NCBI GenBank assembly: GCA_964531165.1
Contig: CAZHEA010000008.1
Coordinates: 1-64,000, forward strand
DNA from: SZUA-229 sp964531165
Lineage (GTDB): Bacteria > Pseudomonadota > Gammaproteobacteria > SZUA-229
Direction of reading: 5' to 3'
DNA: 64,000 bases
The notes beneath the pieces are model-generated. The model searched no databases and was not told the origin of the DNA. It saw only the letters and a list, made by a program, of their open reading frames with translations. This document shows, piece after piece, positions 7,592 through 16,068 of the stretch. Positions within the stretch are counted from its first letter, which is position 1. Every line of letters starts with the position of its first letter. The translations under genes were made by a program, and so were the position numbers.

Positions 7592-9964
7592 GTGCGCAGT
7601 TTATTATTTCTAATTTTTACTTTTTTGTTTCAGCAAAATTTATATGCTGATAGTAGCTTTGTTGTGGATGATATTCGTCTGGAAGGGCTTGAGCGTATTC
7701 CCGATGGTACATTATTAAATTACTTACCCCTTAAAGTTGGTGATCCGCTCAATTACTCAGAGTCAACGTATGTCATTCAGGAACTGTATAACACCGGGTT
7801 TTTCAAAGATGTAAAGCTCTTAAGAGATGGAAATACTCTGGTTGTTCGGGTTTTAGAGCGACCGGCTATTTCAAATATTACCTGGTCAGGTAATAGCGAT
7901 ATTGAAGATGAGCAGCTGGAAGAAATACTGACTGATATTGGTATCGTAAAAGGCAGGGTGTTTAATCCGTCTGCATTAGACAAAATAGAGCAGGGTTTGA
8001 AACAGCAGGCGTATTTTAGTCGCGGAAAGTATGCAGTGCGCATCGTAACGGCTGTAAAAGAGCTGGAACGTAATCGTGTTGATATTGATATTGAAATTTC
8101 TGAAGGTGTCATCGCAAAAATAAAACAGGTGAATATCGTTGGTAATAGCGTGTTTAATGACGATACGTTACTGTCTGAAATTCAGCTGGGTATTCCTGGA
8201 ACCTGGGATTTTTTCTCCAGTATGGATGAGTATGCAAAGCCTAAGCTGGCTGCCGATGAAGAAACCTTAAAGTCATATTATCAGGACAGGGGCTACGTGC
8301 GGTTTGCAGTTGCATCAACACAGGTAACGATTACACCGGATAAAAAAGACATTTACATTACAATGAATGTGACTGAAGGTAAAAAATATACCGTTAAAAA
8401 AGTCATACTGTCAGGTGACCTGAAGCTTGATGAGGAAGAGCTTAGACGATTGATTTTTGTCGAAAATGGTGATGTTTTTTCACGTAATAAAATGGTTCAG
8501 GGAAAAGACTTTGTGCAGAAGCGACTGGGTAATGAAGGTTACTCGTTTGCGAAGGTTAAAGTGATACCGGTCATTGATGATGAAAACCTGCAAGTCGAAC
8601 TCAGTTACTTCGTTAACCCTGGAAAAAAAGTTTATGTAAGAAGAATCAATTTTACGGGTAACTATAAAACCAATGATAATGTTTTACGTCGTGAAATGCG
8701 CTTAATGGAAGGTGGCGAGCTGTCTAATTCGAAGCTTAGTCGATCTAAAGTTCGCTTGCAGCGCCTTGCTTACATAGAGCAGGTTAATGTGAGTAAAGAC
8801 CCTGTGCCGGGTACGGATGATTTAGTTGATGTTAACATTGAAGTAACGGAGCGTTTGGCAGGTAGTTTTAATATAGGTGCAGGTTTTTCGCAAAGTCAGG
8901 GCTTTGTATTTAATCTTGGTACAACGCTTGATAACTTGAACGGTACGGGTGAAAAGCTTTCATTAAATCTGAATCGTGATGCGACAGGTGAAGCATATAG
9001 CATATCTTATACTGATCCTTATCATACCATTGATGGCATCAGCCGTACTCTGGGTTTGTCTTATAGAAAGCGCGATACCGCATCGCAAAATATTGTTAAT
9101 TATTTAGAAAATAATTATGGTGCAAATATCGCTTATGGAATCCCGTTATCAGAGTTTGACCGGGTGCGTTTAGGTGTCGGTTATGAAGTTACAGAGATTA
9201 TCCGCGGAAGCAATACGGTATCTGCTGATGTGCTTGATTTTATAGAGGAAAATGGCGGAGGTGCGATTGATGTCAATGGCGACTTTTTACAGGCAGATAT
9301 TAGTGCCTTTACTATGCTCGCAAGCTATACCCATGACACCAGAAATCGAACCGTCTTTGCTACCAGCGGTAATCGGCAATCAGTACTACTGGATTTAACA
9401 GCACCGGGTAGTGATTTAGAGTATTATAAACTTACTTATCGAAATAAGTTTTATTTTCCGCTGAGTGACAGTGTCACAACCTTAATTCGAACGGATATAG
9501 CTTATGGATCAGCCTACGGCAGTACCAATCTCTATCCTTTTTATGAGCGGTTTTTTGCCGGTGGTTTAAGAACGGTTCGTGGATTTGATTCGAATTCTCT
9601 AGGGCCCAGAAATACCGGCACCGATAGCGAAGGTAATCAAATTGCCGTTGCACCTATTGGTGGTAATATTAGAACTGTTGGCAGCGCTGAGTTAATTTTC
9701 CCTGTGCCATTTATGGAAAAGCCACCTAGCTCTATACGCTTAAGCACGTTCTATGATATTGGTAATGTGTTTTTACAGGAAGATGTACTGGCTAATAATT
9801 ACCGGGGCGGGTTTCGAGCGGGTGAGTTAAGGGCATCATACGGAATATCTTTTATCTGGCTTGCGCCAATTGGGCCGTTAAGGTTTAGCTATGCGCAAAC
9901 TGTTAACGATCAGCCTGGTGATAGAAAGCAGGCGTTTCAATTTAGTATAGGTTCATTCTTTTAG
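7592..9964 (+). CDS. bamA: Outer membrane protein assembly factor BamA
   Basis: Omp85-family core of the BAM complex that inserts beta-barrel proteins into the outer membrane. It is 790 residues (E. coli 810), starting at a GTG with a signal peptide of about 20 residues ending near LYADSS. Five POTRA repeats fill roughly residues 22-420, and the 16-strand barrel follows. The conserved lid-loop motif VRGF is present in RTVRGFDSNSLGPRN, near residue 665, and the protein ends in an aromatic beta-signal (QFSIGSFF). It sits between rseP and skp as in most gammaproteobacteria. Confidence 0.97.
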   Translation: MRSLLFLIFTFLFQQNLYADSSFVVDDIRLEGLERIPDGTLLNYLPLKVGDPLNYSESTYVIQELYNTGFFKDVKLLRDGNTLVVRVLERPAISNITWSGNSDIEDEQLEEILTDIGIVKGRVFNPSALDKIEQGLKQQAYFSRGKYAVRIVTAVKELERNRVDIDIEISEGVIAKIKQVNIVGNSVFNDDTLLSEIQLGIPGTWDFFSSMDEYAKPKLAADEETLKSYYQDRGYVRFAVASTQVTITPDKKDIYITMNVTEGKKYTVKKVILSGDLKLDEEELRRLIFVENGDVFSRNKMVQGKDFVQKRLGNEGYSFAKVKVIPVIDDENLQVELSYFVNPGKKVYVRRINFTGNYKTNDNVLRREMRLMEGGELSNSKLSRSKVRLQRLAYIEQVNVSKDPVPGTDDLVDVNIEVTERLAGSFNIGAGFSQSQGFVFNLGTTLDNLNGTGEKLSLNLNRDATGEAYSISYTDPYHTIDGISRTLGLSYRKRDTASQNIVNYLENNYGANIAYGIPLSEFDRVRLGVGYEVTEIIRGSNTVSADVLDFIEENGGGAIDVNGDFLQADISAFTMLASYTHDTRNRTVFATSGNRQSVLLDLTAPGSDLEYYKLTYRNKFYFPLSDSVTTLIRTDIAYGSAYGSTNLYPFYERFFAGGLRTVRGFDSNSLGPRNTGTDSEGNQIAVAPIGGNIRTVGSAELIFPVPFMEKPPSSIRLSTFYDIGNVFLQEDVLANNYRGGFRAGELRASYGISFIWLAPIGPLRFSYAQTVNDQPGDRKQAFQFSIGSFF

Positions 9965-9975
9965 GAGATTTATAG

Positions 9976-10479
9976 ATGAAAAAAATCATATCAATTTTAT
10001 TTTTGACAAGTGTTTTACTGGTGCCAGTATCTGCTTTCGCATTGAAAGTAGGGTATGTTAATGAAAATATTTTATTCAATGAGTACGCTAAAGCTAAAGG
10101 TGTTGAAAAGGCAATGGAGGCTAAATTTAGCGGCCCTAAAAAAGATCTTGATGATCAGCTTGTCGCAATAAAGGCGTTAGAAAAAGAAATTAAGACTAAT
10201 GAATTGTTGATGACTGAAAGTAAATTAACATCATCTAAAGAAAATCTTAACAAAAAAATCATGATATACCGTCAAAAAGGCATGGCTTTAGAAAATGAGT
10301 TTAAGGCCATTCTTAATGAAGAGAGAAATATTTTCAGAGGTATAGTGATTGATGTGATGAAAAAATTTGCGGCTGAAAAAAAATATGACCTTATATTAAA
10401 GGATGGGGTTATGTTTGCTGCTGATAAAATAAATATAACGGATGAAATTTCAAAACTGGTTAATAAGAAATCAAAATAG
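9976..10479 (+). CDS. skp: Periplasmic chaperone Skp (OmpH family)
   Basis: Trimeric 'jellyfish' chaperone that carries unfolded outer-membrane proteins across the periplasm to BAM. It is 167 residues with a clear signal peptide (charged MKK, hydrophobic core, cleavage after SAFA). The mature part begins LKVGYVNENILFNEY, the typical OmpH start, followed by a long charged coiled-coil. It is 11 bases downstream of bamA with a good GGAG ribosome-binding site. In most relatives lpxD follows; here a 174-base gap leads straight to fabZ. Confidence 0.93.
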   Translation: MKKIISILFLTSVLLVPVSAFALKVGYVNENILFNEYAKAKGVEKAMEAKFSGPKKDLDDQLVAIKALEKEIKTNELLMTESKLTSSKENLNKKIMIYRQKGMALENEFKAILNEERNIFRGIVIDVMKKFAAEKKYDLILKDGVMFAADKINITDEISKLVNKKSK

Positions 10480-10580
10480 ATTATAAAGACTGTGTTTTGT
10501 ATTTGCAGATTCGTCAGTCATAGTTTAATGGCCTGAGATGCTAGTGTGAATGGCTGGTAGCGCAAGAGATATTCGTGCTA

Positions 10581-10610
10581 TTATTATCTGCTATTGATTT
10601 AGTCTATAAT
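10581..10610 (+). promoter_or_regulatory. Possible promoter for fabZ-lpxA
   Basis: A perfect TATAAT at 10605-10610 lies 44 bases before the fabZ start in the skp-fabZ gap. The -35 region (around 10581-10587) is a poor match, so the call rests on the -10 box and the gap. It would give fabZ-lpxA their own transcript. Confidence 0.35.
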
Positions 10611-10653
10611 ATATTCGTAAATTGCTATTGATAAGAAGGTTAAAGGTGTTGTT

Positions 10654-11103
10654 TTGAACACAATGAACATAGGTGAAGTAAAGAAGCTGTTAGCACATCG
10701 TTATCCTTTTTTGCTGGTTGATAAAGTGCTTGACTATGAAGTTGGCAAAACGCTAACTGCTGTTAAAAACGTAACAATTAATGAGCCGTTTTTTCAGGGG
10801 CACTTTCCTGATTATCCAGTTATGCCCGGCGTGCTTATTATGGAAGCGCTTGCACAGGCGACTGGATTACTGGGCTTCAAAACAATGGATGAAAGCCCTG
10901 AAGAAGATACACTGTATCTTTTTGTTGGAATTGACGGCGCACGATTTAAACGTCAGGTTGTACCGGGTGATGTTCTGACCTTACAGGTTGAGCTGGTTAA
11001 AAAAGTACGCACAATCTGGAAATTTGACTGTAAGGCGCTGGTTGATGGCGAGCTGGCGGCAAGTGCAACGATAATGTGTGCGGCGACGCAAAAGCCTGAA
11101 TGA
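10654..11103 (+). CDS. fabZ: 3-hydroxyacyl-[ACP] dehydratase FabZ
   Basis: Hot-dog-fold dehydratase of type II fatty acid synthesis; converts (3R)-hydroxyacyl-ACP to trans-2-enoyl-ACP and competes with LpxA for hydroxymyristoyl-ACP. The product is about 149 residues. Catalytic residues are His50 in FFQGHFPDYPVMPG and Glu64 in LIMEALAQATG. The start is ambiguous: TTG at 10654 has AAAGGTG five bases upstream, while the ATG at 10663 is 14 bases from it but gives the 146-residue length seen in relatives. lpxA follows after 43 bases. Confidence 0.96.
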   Translation: MNTMNIGEVKKLLAHRYPFLLVDKVLDYEVGKTLTAVKNVTINEPFFQGHFPDYPVMPGVLIMEALAQATGLLGFKTMDESPEEDTLYLFVGIDGARFKRQVVPGDVLTLQVELVKKVRTIWKFDCKALVDGELAASATIMCAATQKPE

Positions 11104-11146
11104 TGTTTTATGTTTCAGCAAATTATGAATTAATTTGAGCGATGCA

Positions 11147-11917
11147 ATGATTCACCAAACTGCAATAATCGATGAAAATGCCAGAATAGCAGATGACGTT
11201 AGTATTGGTCCTTATAGTGTTATTGGTGCAGACGTTGAAATAGATTCCGGCAGCTGGATTGGCCCTCATGTGGTTATATCCGGGCCAACTAAAATCGGTA
11301 AAAATAACAAAATTTTTCAGTTTGCTTCTATCGGTGAAGATCCCCAGGACTTAAAGTTTGATGGCGAAACTACTCACCTCGAAATTGGCGATAATAATAC
11401 CATCAGAGAAAATGTAACCATTTCACGTGGTACAGAAGATGGCGGTGCGATTACCCGCATTGGACATCATAATTTACTTATGGCTTATGTGCATATTGCA
11501 CATGACTGCAATATTGGTAATCATATTATTCTGGCAAACTCGGCATCCTGCGCCGGTCATGTTGAAGTCGGTGATCACGCTATTCTGGGTGGCTTTACGC
11601 TGGTGCATCAGTTTACTAAAATTGGGTGCCGTGCGTTTACCAGTATGGGGTCAATCATTAATCAAGATGTTCCTCCTTATGTAATCGTTGCCAGTAGTTA
11701 CGGTAAAGCCTGTGGTATTAATAAAGTTGGTTTAAAGCGCAGTGGCTATAGTGATGAAGTGATTCGTGCCATCGTTAATGCGTATAAATTGTTAATTCGT
11801 TCTAAAAAACCCCGTGAAGAAGCAATGCTATCAGCGGCAGAATTAATTGATAATTATGCGGAAGTTAAGCTAATGGCTGATTTTATTCGGCAGTCTGAGC
11901 GTGGAATTATTCGTTAA
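11147..11917 (+). CDS. lpxA: UDP-N-acetylglucosamine acyltransferase LpxA
   Basis: First enzyme of lipid A synthesis, adding a 3-hydroxyacyl chain from ACP to UDP-GlcNAc. It is 256 residues from the ATG at 11147 (E. coli 262); a TTG 12 bases upstream is possible but less likely. The left-handed beta-helix hexapeptide repeats fill the first two-thirds. The catalytic histidine is in MAYVHIAHDCNIGN, and GGFTLVHQF and DVPPYVI are family motifs. Normally lpxB follows in the same direction; here the next gene, lpxB, faces it. Confidence 0.97.
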   Translation: MIHQTAIIDENARIADDVSIGPYSVIGADVEIDSGSWIGPHVVISGPTKIGKNNKIFQFASIGEDPQDLKFDGETTHLEIGDNNTIRENVTISRGTEDGGAITRIGHHNLLMAYVHIAHDCNIGNHIILANSASCAGHVEVGDHAILGGFTLVHQFTKIGCRAFTSMGSIINQDVPPYVIVASSYGKACGINKVGLKRSGYSDEVIRAIVNAYKLLIRSKKPREEAMLSAAELIDNYAEVKLMADFIRQSERGIIR

Positions 11918-11962
11918 GTCGTTTTAAAAGTTAACTGTATTTTTGACCGCTAATGAATGCAA

Positions 11963-11984
11963 AAACATACAACTATCTATGTTT
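11963..11984. terminator. Weak hairpin between convergent lpxA and lpxB
   Basis: A 7-bp AT-rich stem (AAACATA, 11963-11969; TATGTTT, 11978-11984) lies in the 166-base convergent gap. It could act as a weak bidirectional terminator; nothing else is recognisable in this gap. Confidence 0.3.
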
Positions 11985-12083
11985 GTAACAGTTGCAGGTG
12001 TTTGGCTTTAATGTATCTCTATTAATTGATTCTATCTTTAAATACATGCGCATTCTTTTTCGCATATTAATGGTAAGATATTT

Positions 12084-13217
12084 TTAATCCAGCATTTCCA
12101 GAATCAATTCTGCCATGTTTTCGGTGCCACCGGTTTTTCCTAATTTGTTGCGAACAGCATGTAATTCATCAATCATATTTTGTCTATAGTTTTTATTGTC
12201 CAGAATTAAATTAATTTCGCTGGCAATGCTTTGCGGCTTCGCATCAAACTGTAAAAACTCTTTTACGATTTCTTTTTCAGCAACAATATTCACTAAACCA
12301 ATGTGTTTTATTTTTACCAGTGGTTTTAATATAAGGTAGGAAATTAGAGAGATTTTATAAATGATGCAGCCGGGTATGCCCATCAACGCGATTTCTAATG
12401 TGGCGGTACCGGATGCGGCGATGATGGTGTCGCAACATTGCATTACATTATAGGGCAGGTCTTTAACCAGCTTGATATTGAGGTGTTTATATTTCTGAAG
12501 ATAGTGATCGAAGTCCTTTTCACCTAAAGTACTGGCAATGGGTAAAACAAACTGTAGGTCTGGTTTGTCTTTAATCAGTCGTTCGGCGGTGGCGAGCTGT
12601 ATCGGTAGTAAACGTTTAATTTCGCTGCGCCGGCTACCGGGGAATAAACCAATTACAGTTTTGTTCGTTGTTAGTCCGTATTCTTCAAAGCAGCTGGACC
12701 TGTCTTTGAGTGCTTTGGCTTTATCTACTAGTGGATTACCAACAAAGCGTACCGGTACATTGGCGTCTTTATAAATTTTTTCTTCAAAAGGTAGAATTAC
12801 CGCCATCATGTCGATAACTTTACCCATTTCATAAACCCGTTTTGGCCGCCATGCCCAAATTTTCGGGCTGATATAAAACAACACTTTTATACCCAGCTCT
12901 TTTGCTGTTGTTGCAAGCTTAAAATTAAATGCCTGATAATCCACCAGTACCAGTAAATCGGGTGGGTTGTCGTGTAAAGATTCGCGTAATATATTAAGGG
13001 CTTGTTTAATCTGGCTATATTTAAACAGTACTTCCACTATACCCATAACTGCAATGTCGGTGCAATCAACCAGAAGTTCTGCGCCTGCATTGCGTAATTG
13101 ATCGCCCCCCATGCCATAGAATTCAAGTTCTTTATGGTGGTTGTGAAGGGCTTTGATTATATTTGCTGCATGCATGTCACCAGAGGCTTCACCAACACTG
13201 AACATTATTCGCATCAT
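12084..13217 (-). CDS. lpxB: Lipid-A-disaccharide synthase
   Basis: GT19 glycosyltransferase that condenses UDP-2,3-diacylglucosamine with lipid X to make the lipid A disaccharide at the inner membrane. It is 377 residues (E. coli 382). The N-terminal SVGEASGDMHAANI, the FYISPKIWAWRPKR segment, GLFPGSRRSEI and ASGTATLEIALMGIP are diagnostic. It is on the minus strand, convergent with lpxA and divergent from rnhB, whereas relatives have lpxA-lpxB-rnhB in one direction. The frame and motifs look intact, so this is an inversion or relocation, not decay. Confidence 0.96.
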   Translation of the reverse strand: MMRIMFSVGEASGDMHAANIIKALHNHHKELEFYGMGGDQLRNAGAELLVDCTDIAVMGIVEVLFKYSQIKQALNILRESLHDNPPDLLVLVDYQAFNFKLATTAKELGIKVLFYISPKIWAWRPKRVYEMGKVIDMMAVILPFEEKIYKDANVPVRFVGNPLVDKAKALKDRSSCFEEYGLTTNKTVIGLFPGSRRSEIKRLLPIQLATAERLIKDKPDLQFVLPIASTLGEKDFDHYLQKYKHLNIKLVKDLPYNVMQCCDTIIAASGTATLEIALMGIPGCIIYKISLISYLILKPLVKIKHIGLVNIVAEKEIVKEFLQFDAKPQSIASEINLILDNKNYRQNMIDELHAVRNKLGKTGGTENMAELILEMLD

Positions 13218-13305
13218 GGTTTATCTTTATCAATCATATCTTGATTAGGGTATATAAATGAGTACTATTCATTCTTCAAATTAGCTTAGGATTCTACCGT
13301 AAAAA

Positions 13306-13905
13306 ATGATTGACGACATTGATATTGATTTAAAAAATTACCATGCAGTTGCCGGTGTCGATGAAGCCGGTAGAGGGCCTTTGGTTGGTGCGGTGGTGGC
13401 TGCTGCTGTTATTCTTGATGAGTTGCATCCGATTGCCGGGCTTAATGATTCGAAAAAACTTACTGCCAAAAAACGTGAGCAGCTGGCACAGGAAATTAAA
13501 ACCCATGCAAAAGCCTGGGCAGTTTCTTCGGTAGGGCCGGCGGTAGTTGATGAGATTAATATATTGCAGGCCAGTCTTCTGGCGATGAAACAGGCTATAG
13601 AGAGCTTATCTATTACCGCGGATTTTGCCCTGATTGATGGGAATAAGCTACCGGATCTATCATGTGAAGCCGCTGCAATTGTAAAAGGCGATGCCCGGGT
13701 TTCGGCAATTGCCGCCGCATCTATTCTGGCTAAAGTTGAGCGTGACCAGCAGATGGAGGAGTTGCATAAAGAGTATCCCCAATATGAATTTAACCGGCAT
13801 AAGGGCTACCCCACTAAATTGCACTTTGCATTATTGGAGGAGTTCGGGCCCTGCAAACAGCATCGTAGAAGTTTCGGGCCGGTGAGAAGGCTGTTAGAGC
13901 GTTAA
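13306..13905 (+). CDS. rnhB: Ribonuclease HII
   Basis: Endonuclease that removes ribonucleotides and RNA from RNA-DNA hybrids. It is 199 residues. The acidic active site is seen as Asp19 and Glu20 in AGVDEAGRGPLVG, a third aspartate in FALIDGNKLP, and a fourth in KVERDQ; the basic HKGYPTKLH motif near residue 165 is typical. It is separated from lpxB by an 88-base divergent region that must hold promoters for both. Its usual downstream neighbour dnaE is here displaced by an antiporter gene. Confidence 0.96.
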   Translation: MIDDIDIDLKNYHAVAGVDEAGRGPLVGAVVAAAVILDELHPIAGLNDSKKLTAKKREQLAQEIKTHAKAWAVSSVGPAVVDEINILQASLLAMKQAIESLSITADFALIDGNKLPDLSCEAAAIVKGDARVSAIAAASILAKVERDQQMEELHKEYPQYEFNRHKGYPTKLHFALLEEFGPCKQHRRSFGPVRRLLER

Positions 13906-14073
13906 GTGGTAGCGCTGCCGAAGTTGGCGATTATGTCAGCAATGAAAATTATCTTAAAGACATGACGATTTATACTATTGTATTTATTGAAAGGATTTTT
14001 TAGGTATGGCTTAAACTGATTCCACGCATTTAACTTTTAATAATAGCAACACTAAATACAGTCTGGAAAACAT

Positions 14074-15684
14074 ATGCAGTCAGATATTATTGCTCTTGGA
14101 GTCGCTTATCTACTTGGGCTGGGCGCACGCACTATCGGTTTACCGCCACTGGTTGGATATCTGGTGGCGGGTTTTGTTCTGTTTGCCTCCGGTGGCGTAC
14201 TCACCCCCGCACTTAAAGATTTTTCAGAAATGGGGGTGACGCTACTGTTGTTCAGCATTGGCTTGAAACTACAGGTAAGAAGTTTGTTGATGCCGCAAAT
14301 CTGGGCGGTCTCATCGCTGCATATGCTGGTAACCATTATCGTGGCGGCGCTGTTTATTTATTTACTGGCATTTGCCGGTGTGTCGCAGTTGGTTGGGCTG
14401 GATATGATGTCCGTCGCCCTGATTGCATTTGCTCTGAGCTTTTCCAGTACCGTATTTGCGGTAAAGGTGCTGGATGAAAAGGGTGAGATGAACTCTCTGT
14501 ATGGTCGTCTGGCGATTGGTATCTTGATTATGCAGGATATTGCCGCGGTGGTTTTTCTGGCTATTTCCACTGGCAAGGTACCAACAATTTGGGCATTGGG
14601 TCTGTTATTGTTAATTCCACTGCGGCCCCTGCTGTTTAAAATACTAGAAAAATCCGGGCATGGTGAGCTACAGATATTATTCGGCTTAAGCGTGGCGCTG
14701 GGTGGTGCTCAGATGTTTGAGCTGGTCAGTGTTAAAGGTGATCTGGGGGCGTTAATTTTAGGCATTATATTCGCCAGTCATGTACGTGCTCCGGAGCTGG
14801 CTCGCCAACTACTGGGCTTTAAGGATTTGTTTCTGGTGGGGTTCTTCCTGTCGATTGGCCTGTCCGGACCGCTTAGTTGGAATGCGATCACAATGGGTGT
14901 GCTGCTAATGCTACTGGTGCCATTTAAAACACTGTTTTTCTTCTGGTTGATGAGCAAGTTTAATTTGCGTGCGCGAACCTCGTTTTTAGGCTCATTAAGC
15001 CTGGCCAACTACAGTGAATTTGGCTTGATAGTGATTGCAGTGAGTGTCAGTAATGCCTGGTTGGGTAGTGAGTGGCTTATTATTATTGCTATCGCATTAT
15101 CTCTGTCATTTATATTTGCAGCGCCCTTAAATAGCGCATCCTATTTGCTGTATGTAAAAATGCATAATTTCTTACTGCAGTTTGAGTCAGCCAGCCCGAT
15201 TACTGCAGAAGCTGAAATAAATTCAGGTGATGCCAATATTATTGTTTTTGGGATGGGCCGGGTCGGTAGCGGGGCATATCATGTGTTTCGCCAGCGTGTT
15301 GGCGATAAGGTGCTGGGTGTCGATCACGATGCCGCGAAAGTAAAAAAAATGAATACCGGCGAGATGAATGTTATTCGCGGAAGTGCTATTGATCCTGACT
15401 TCTGGAGTCGTATAAATATGAATCAGGCGAATGTAAAAATGATAGTACTGGCCATGCCCAATGCACAGGAAAACCTGTTTGCTGCACGGCTACTAAAAGA
15501 AACAGGCTACACCGGTAAGGTGGCAGCAGTGGCGAGGTATGCGGATGAGATTGAAGCCCTGAAACAGGCGGGTGTGCATGCGGCTTTTAATTTATATGCG
15601 GAAGCCGGGGCGGGTTTTGCCGAGCATGTCTGTAGTGAGTTGATGGCGGAGCATGGTGACAGGAAACTGAAAAGTGGCGAGTGA
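14074..15684 (+). CDS. Kef-type cation:proton antiporter with RCK domain
   Basis: CPA2-family membrane antiporter, probably K+/H+ exchange. It is 536 residues. About twelve or thirteen hydrophobic segments fill residues 1-365, starting with LGLGARTIGLPPLVGYLVAG, the usual Kef N-terminus. A cytoplasmic TrkA-N/RCK nucleotide-binding domain starts near residue 388 with NIIVFGMGRVGSGAYHVF (GxGxxG). It resembles the YbaL/KefB group, but I cannot assign a specific member, and no KefF/KefG-type ancillary gene is nearby. It stands alone between rnhB and dnaE, probably with its own promoter in the 168-base gap upstream. Confidence 0.85.
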   Translation: MQSDIIALGVAYLLGLGARTIGLPPLVGYLVAGFVLFASGGVLTPALKDFSEMGVTLLLFSIGLKLQVRSLLMPQIWAVSSLHMLVTIIVAALFIYLLAFAGVSQLVGLDMMSVALIAFALSFSSTVFAVKVLDEKGEMNSLYGRLAIGILIMQDIAAVVFLAISTGKVPTIWALGLLLLIPLRPLLFKILEKSGHGELQILFGLSVALGGAQMFELVSVKGDLGALILGIIFASHVRAPELARQLLGFKDLFLVGFFLSIGLSGPLSWNAITMGVLLMLLVPFKTLFFFWLMSKFNLRARTSFLGSLSLANYSEFGLIVIAVSVSNAWLGSEWLIIIAIALSLSFIFAAPLNSASYLLYVKMHNFLLQFESASPITAEAEINSGDANIIVFGMGRVGSGAYHVFRQRVGDKVLGVDHDAAKVKKMNTGEMNVIRGSAIDPDFWSRINMNQANVKMIVLAMPNAQENLFAARLLKETGYTGKVAAVARYADEIEALKQAGVHAAFNLYAEAGAGFAEHVCSELMAEHGDRKLKSGE

Positions 15685-16068
15685 TTAAAGGGCTTAAACC
15701 GTACAGCTTTTTCAGAAGATGGGTTTTCTATATGTTTATTTCAATATAATTCAACTAGATAGCGAGTTTAGTTAATGTGCTTGATGTTTGATAATAAAGT
15801 CCTGATTTCATAAAGGCATGCTTTCAAGGCAGATTTTTCCAAAAGTGGTAAAGCCACCCGCATAATTCAGGGTTTTTAGTATCAAAGTGGGAAAACCCCA
15901 TAAATATATCCGCTTAAAAATAAATAATAGTGGTAAATGCAGATTAACGATTGAGAGTCATCTCATTCTGTCTCATAATGCTTTTTGAAAAGTGCAAATA
16001 AAAATAAACGTTACAATTCTTTTAAAACAATAAGTTACACAACTATTTTAAAGTAGATTAAATACTAA
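15685..16068. other. 384-base gap before dnaE with a repeated small-hairpin motif
   Basis: No gene seen. Two similar small motifs of the form AAAGTGGkAAArCC occur about 50 bases apart (near 15842 and 15884); each can form a short hairpin. The 3' part is AT-rich and probably carries the dnaE promoter, but I cannot assign boxes with confidence. Confidence 0.4.

Noticed and set aside
15838..15905. Possible c-di-GMP (GEMM) riboswitch before dnaE
   Set aside because: The stretch GTGGTAAAGCCACC recalls the GEMM core but lacks the conserved ACGC and the second helix; kept only as an unexplained motif.
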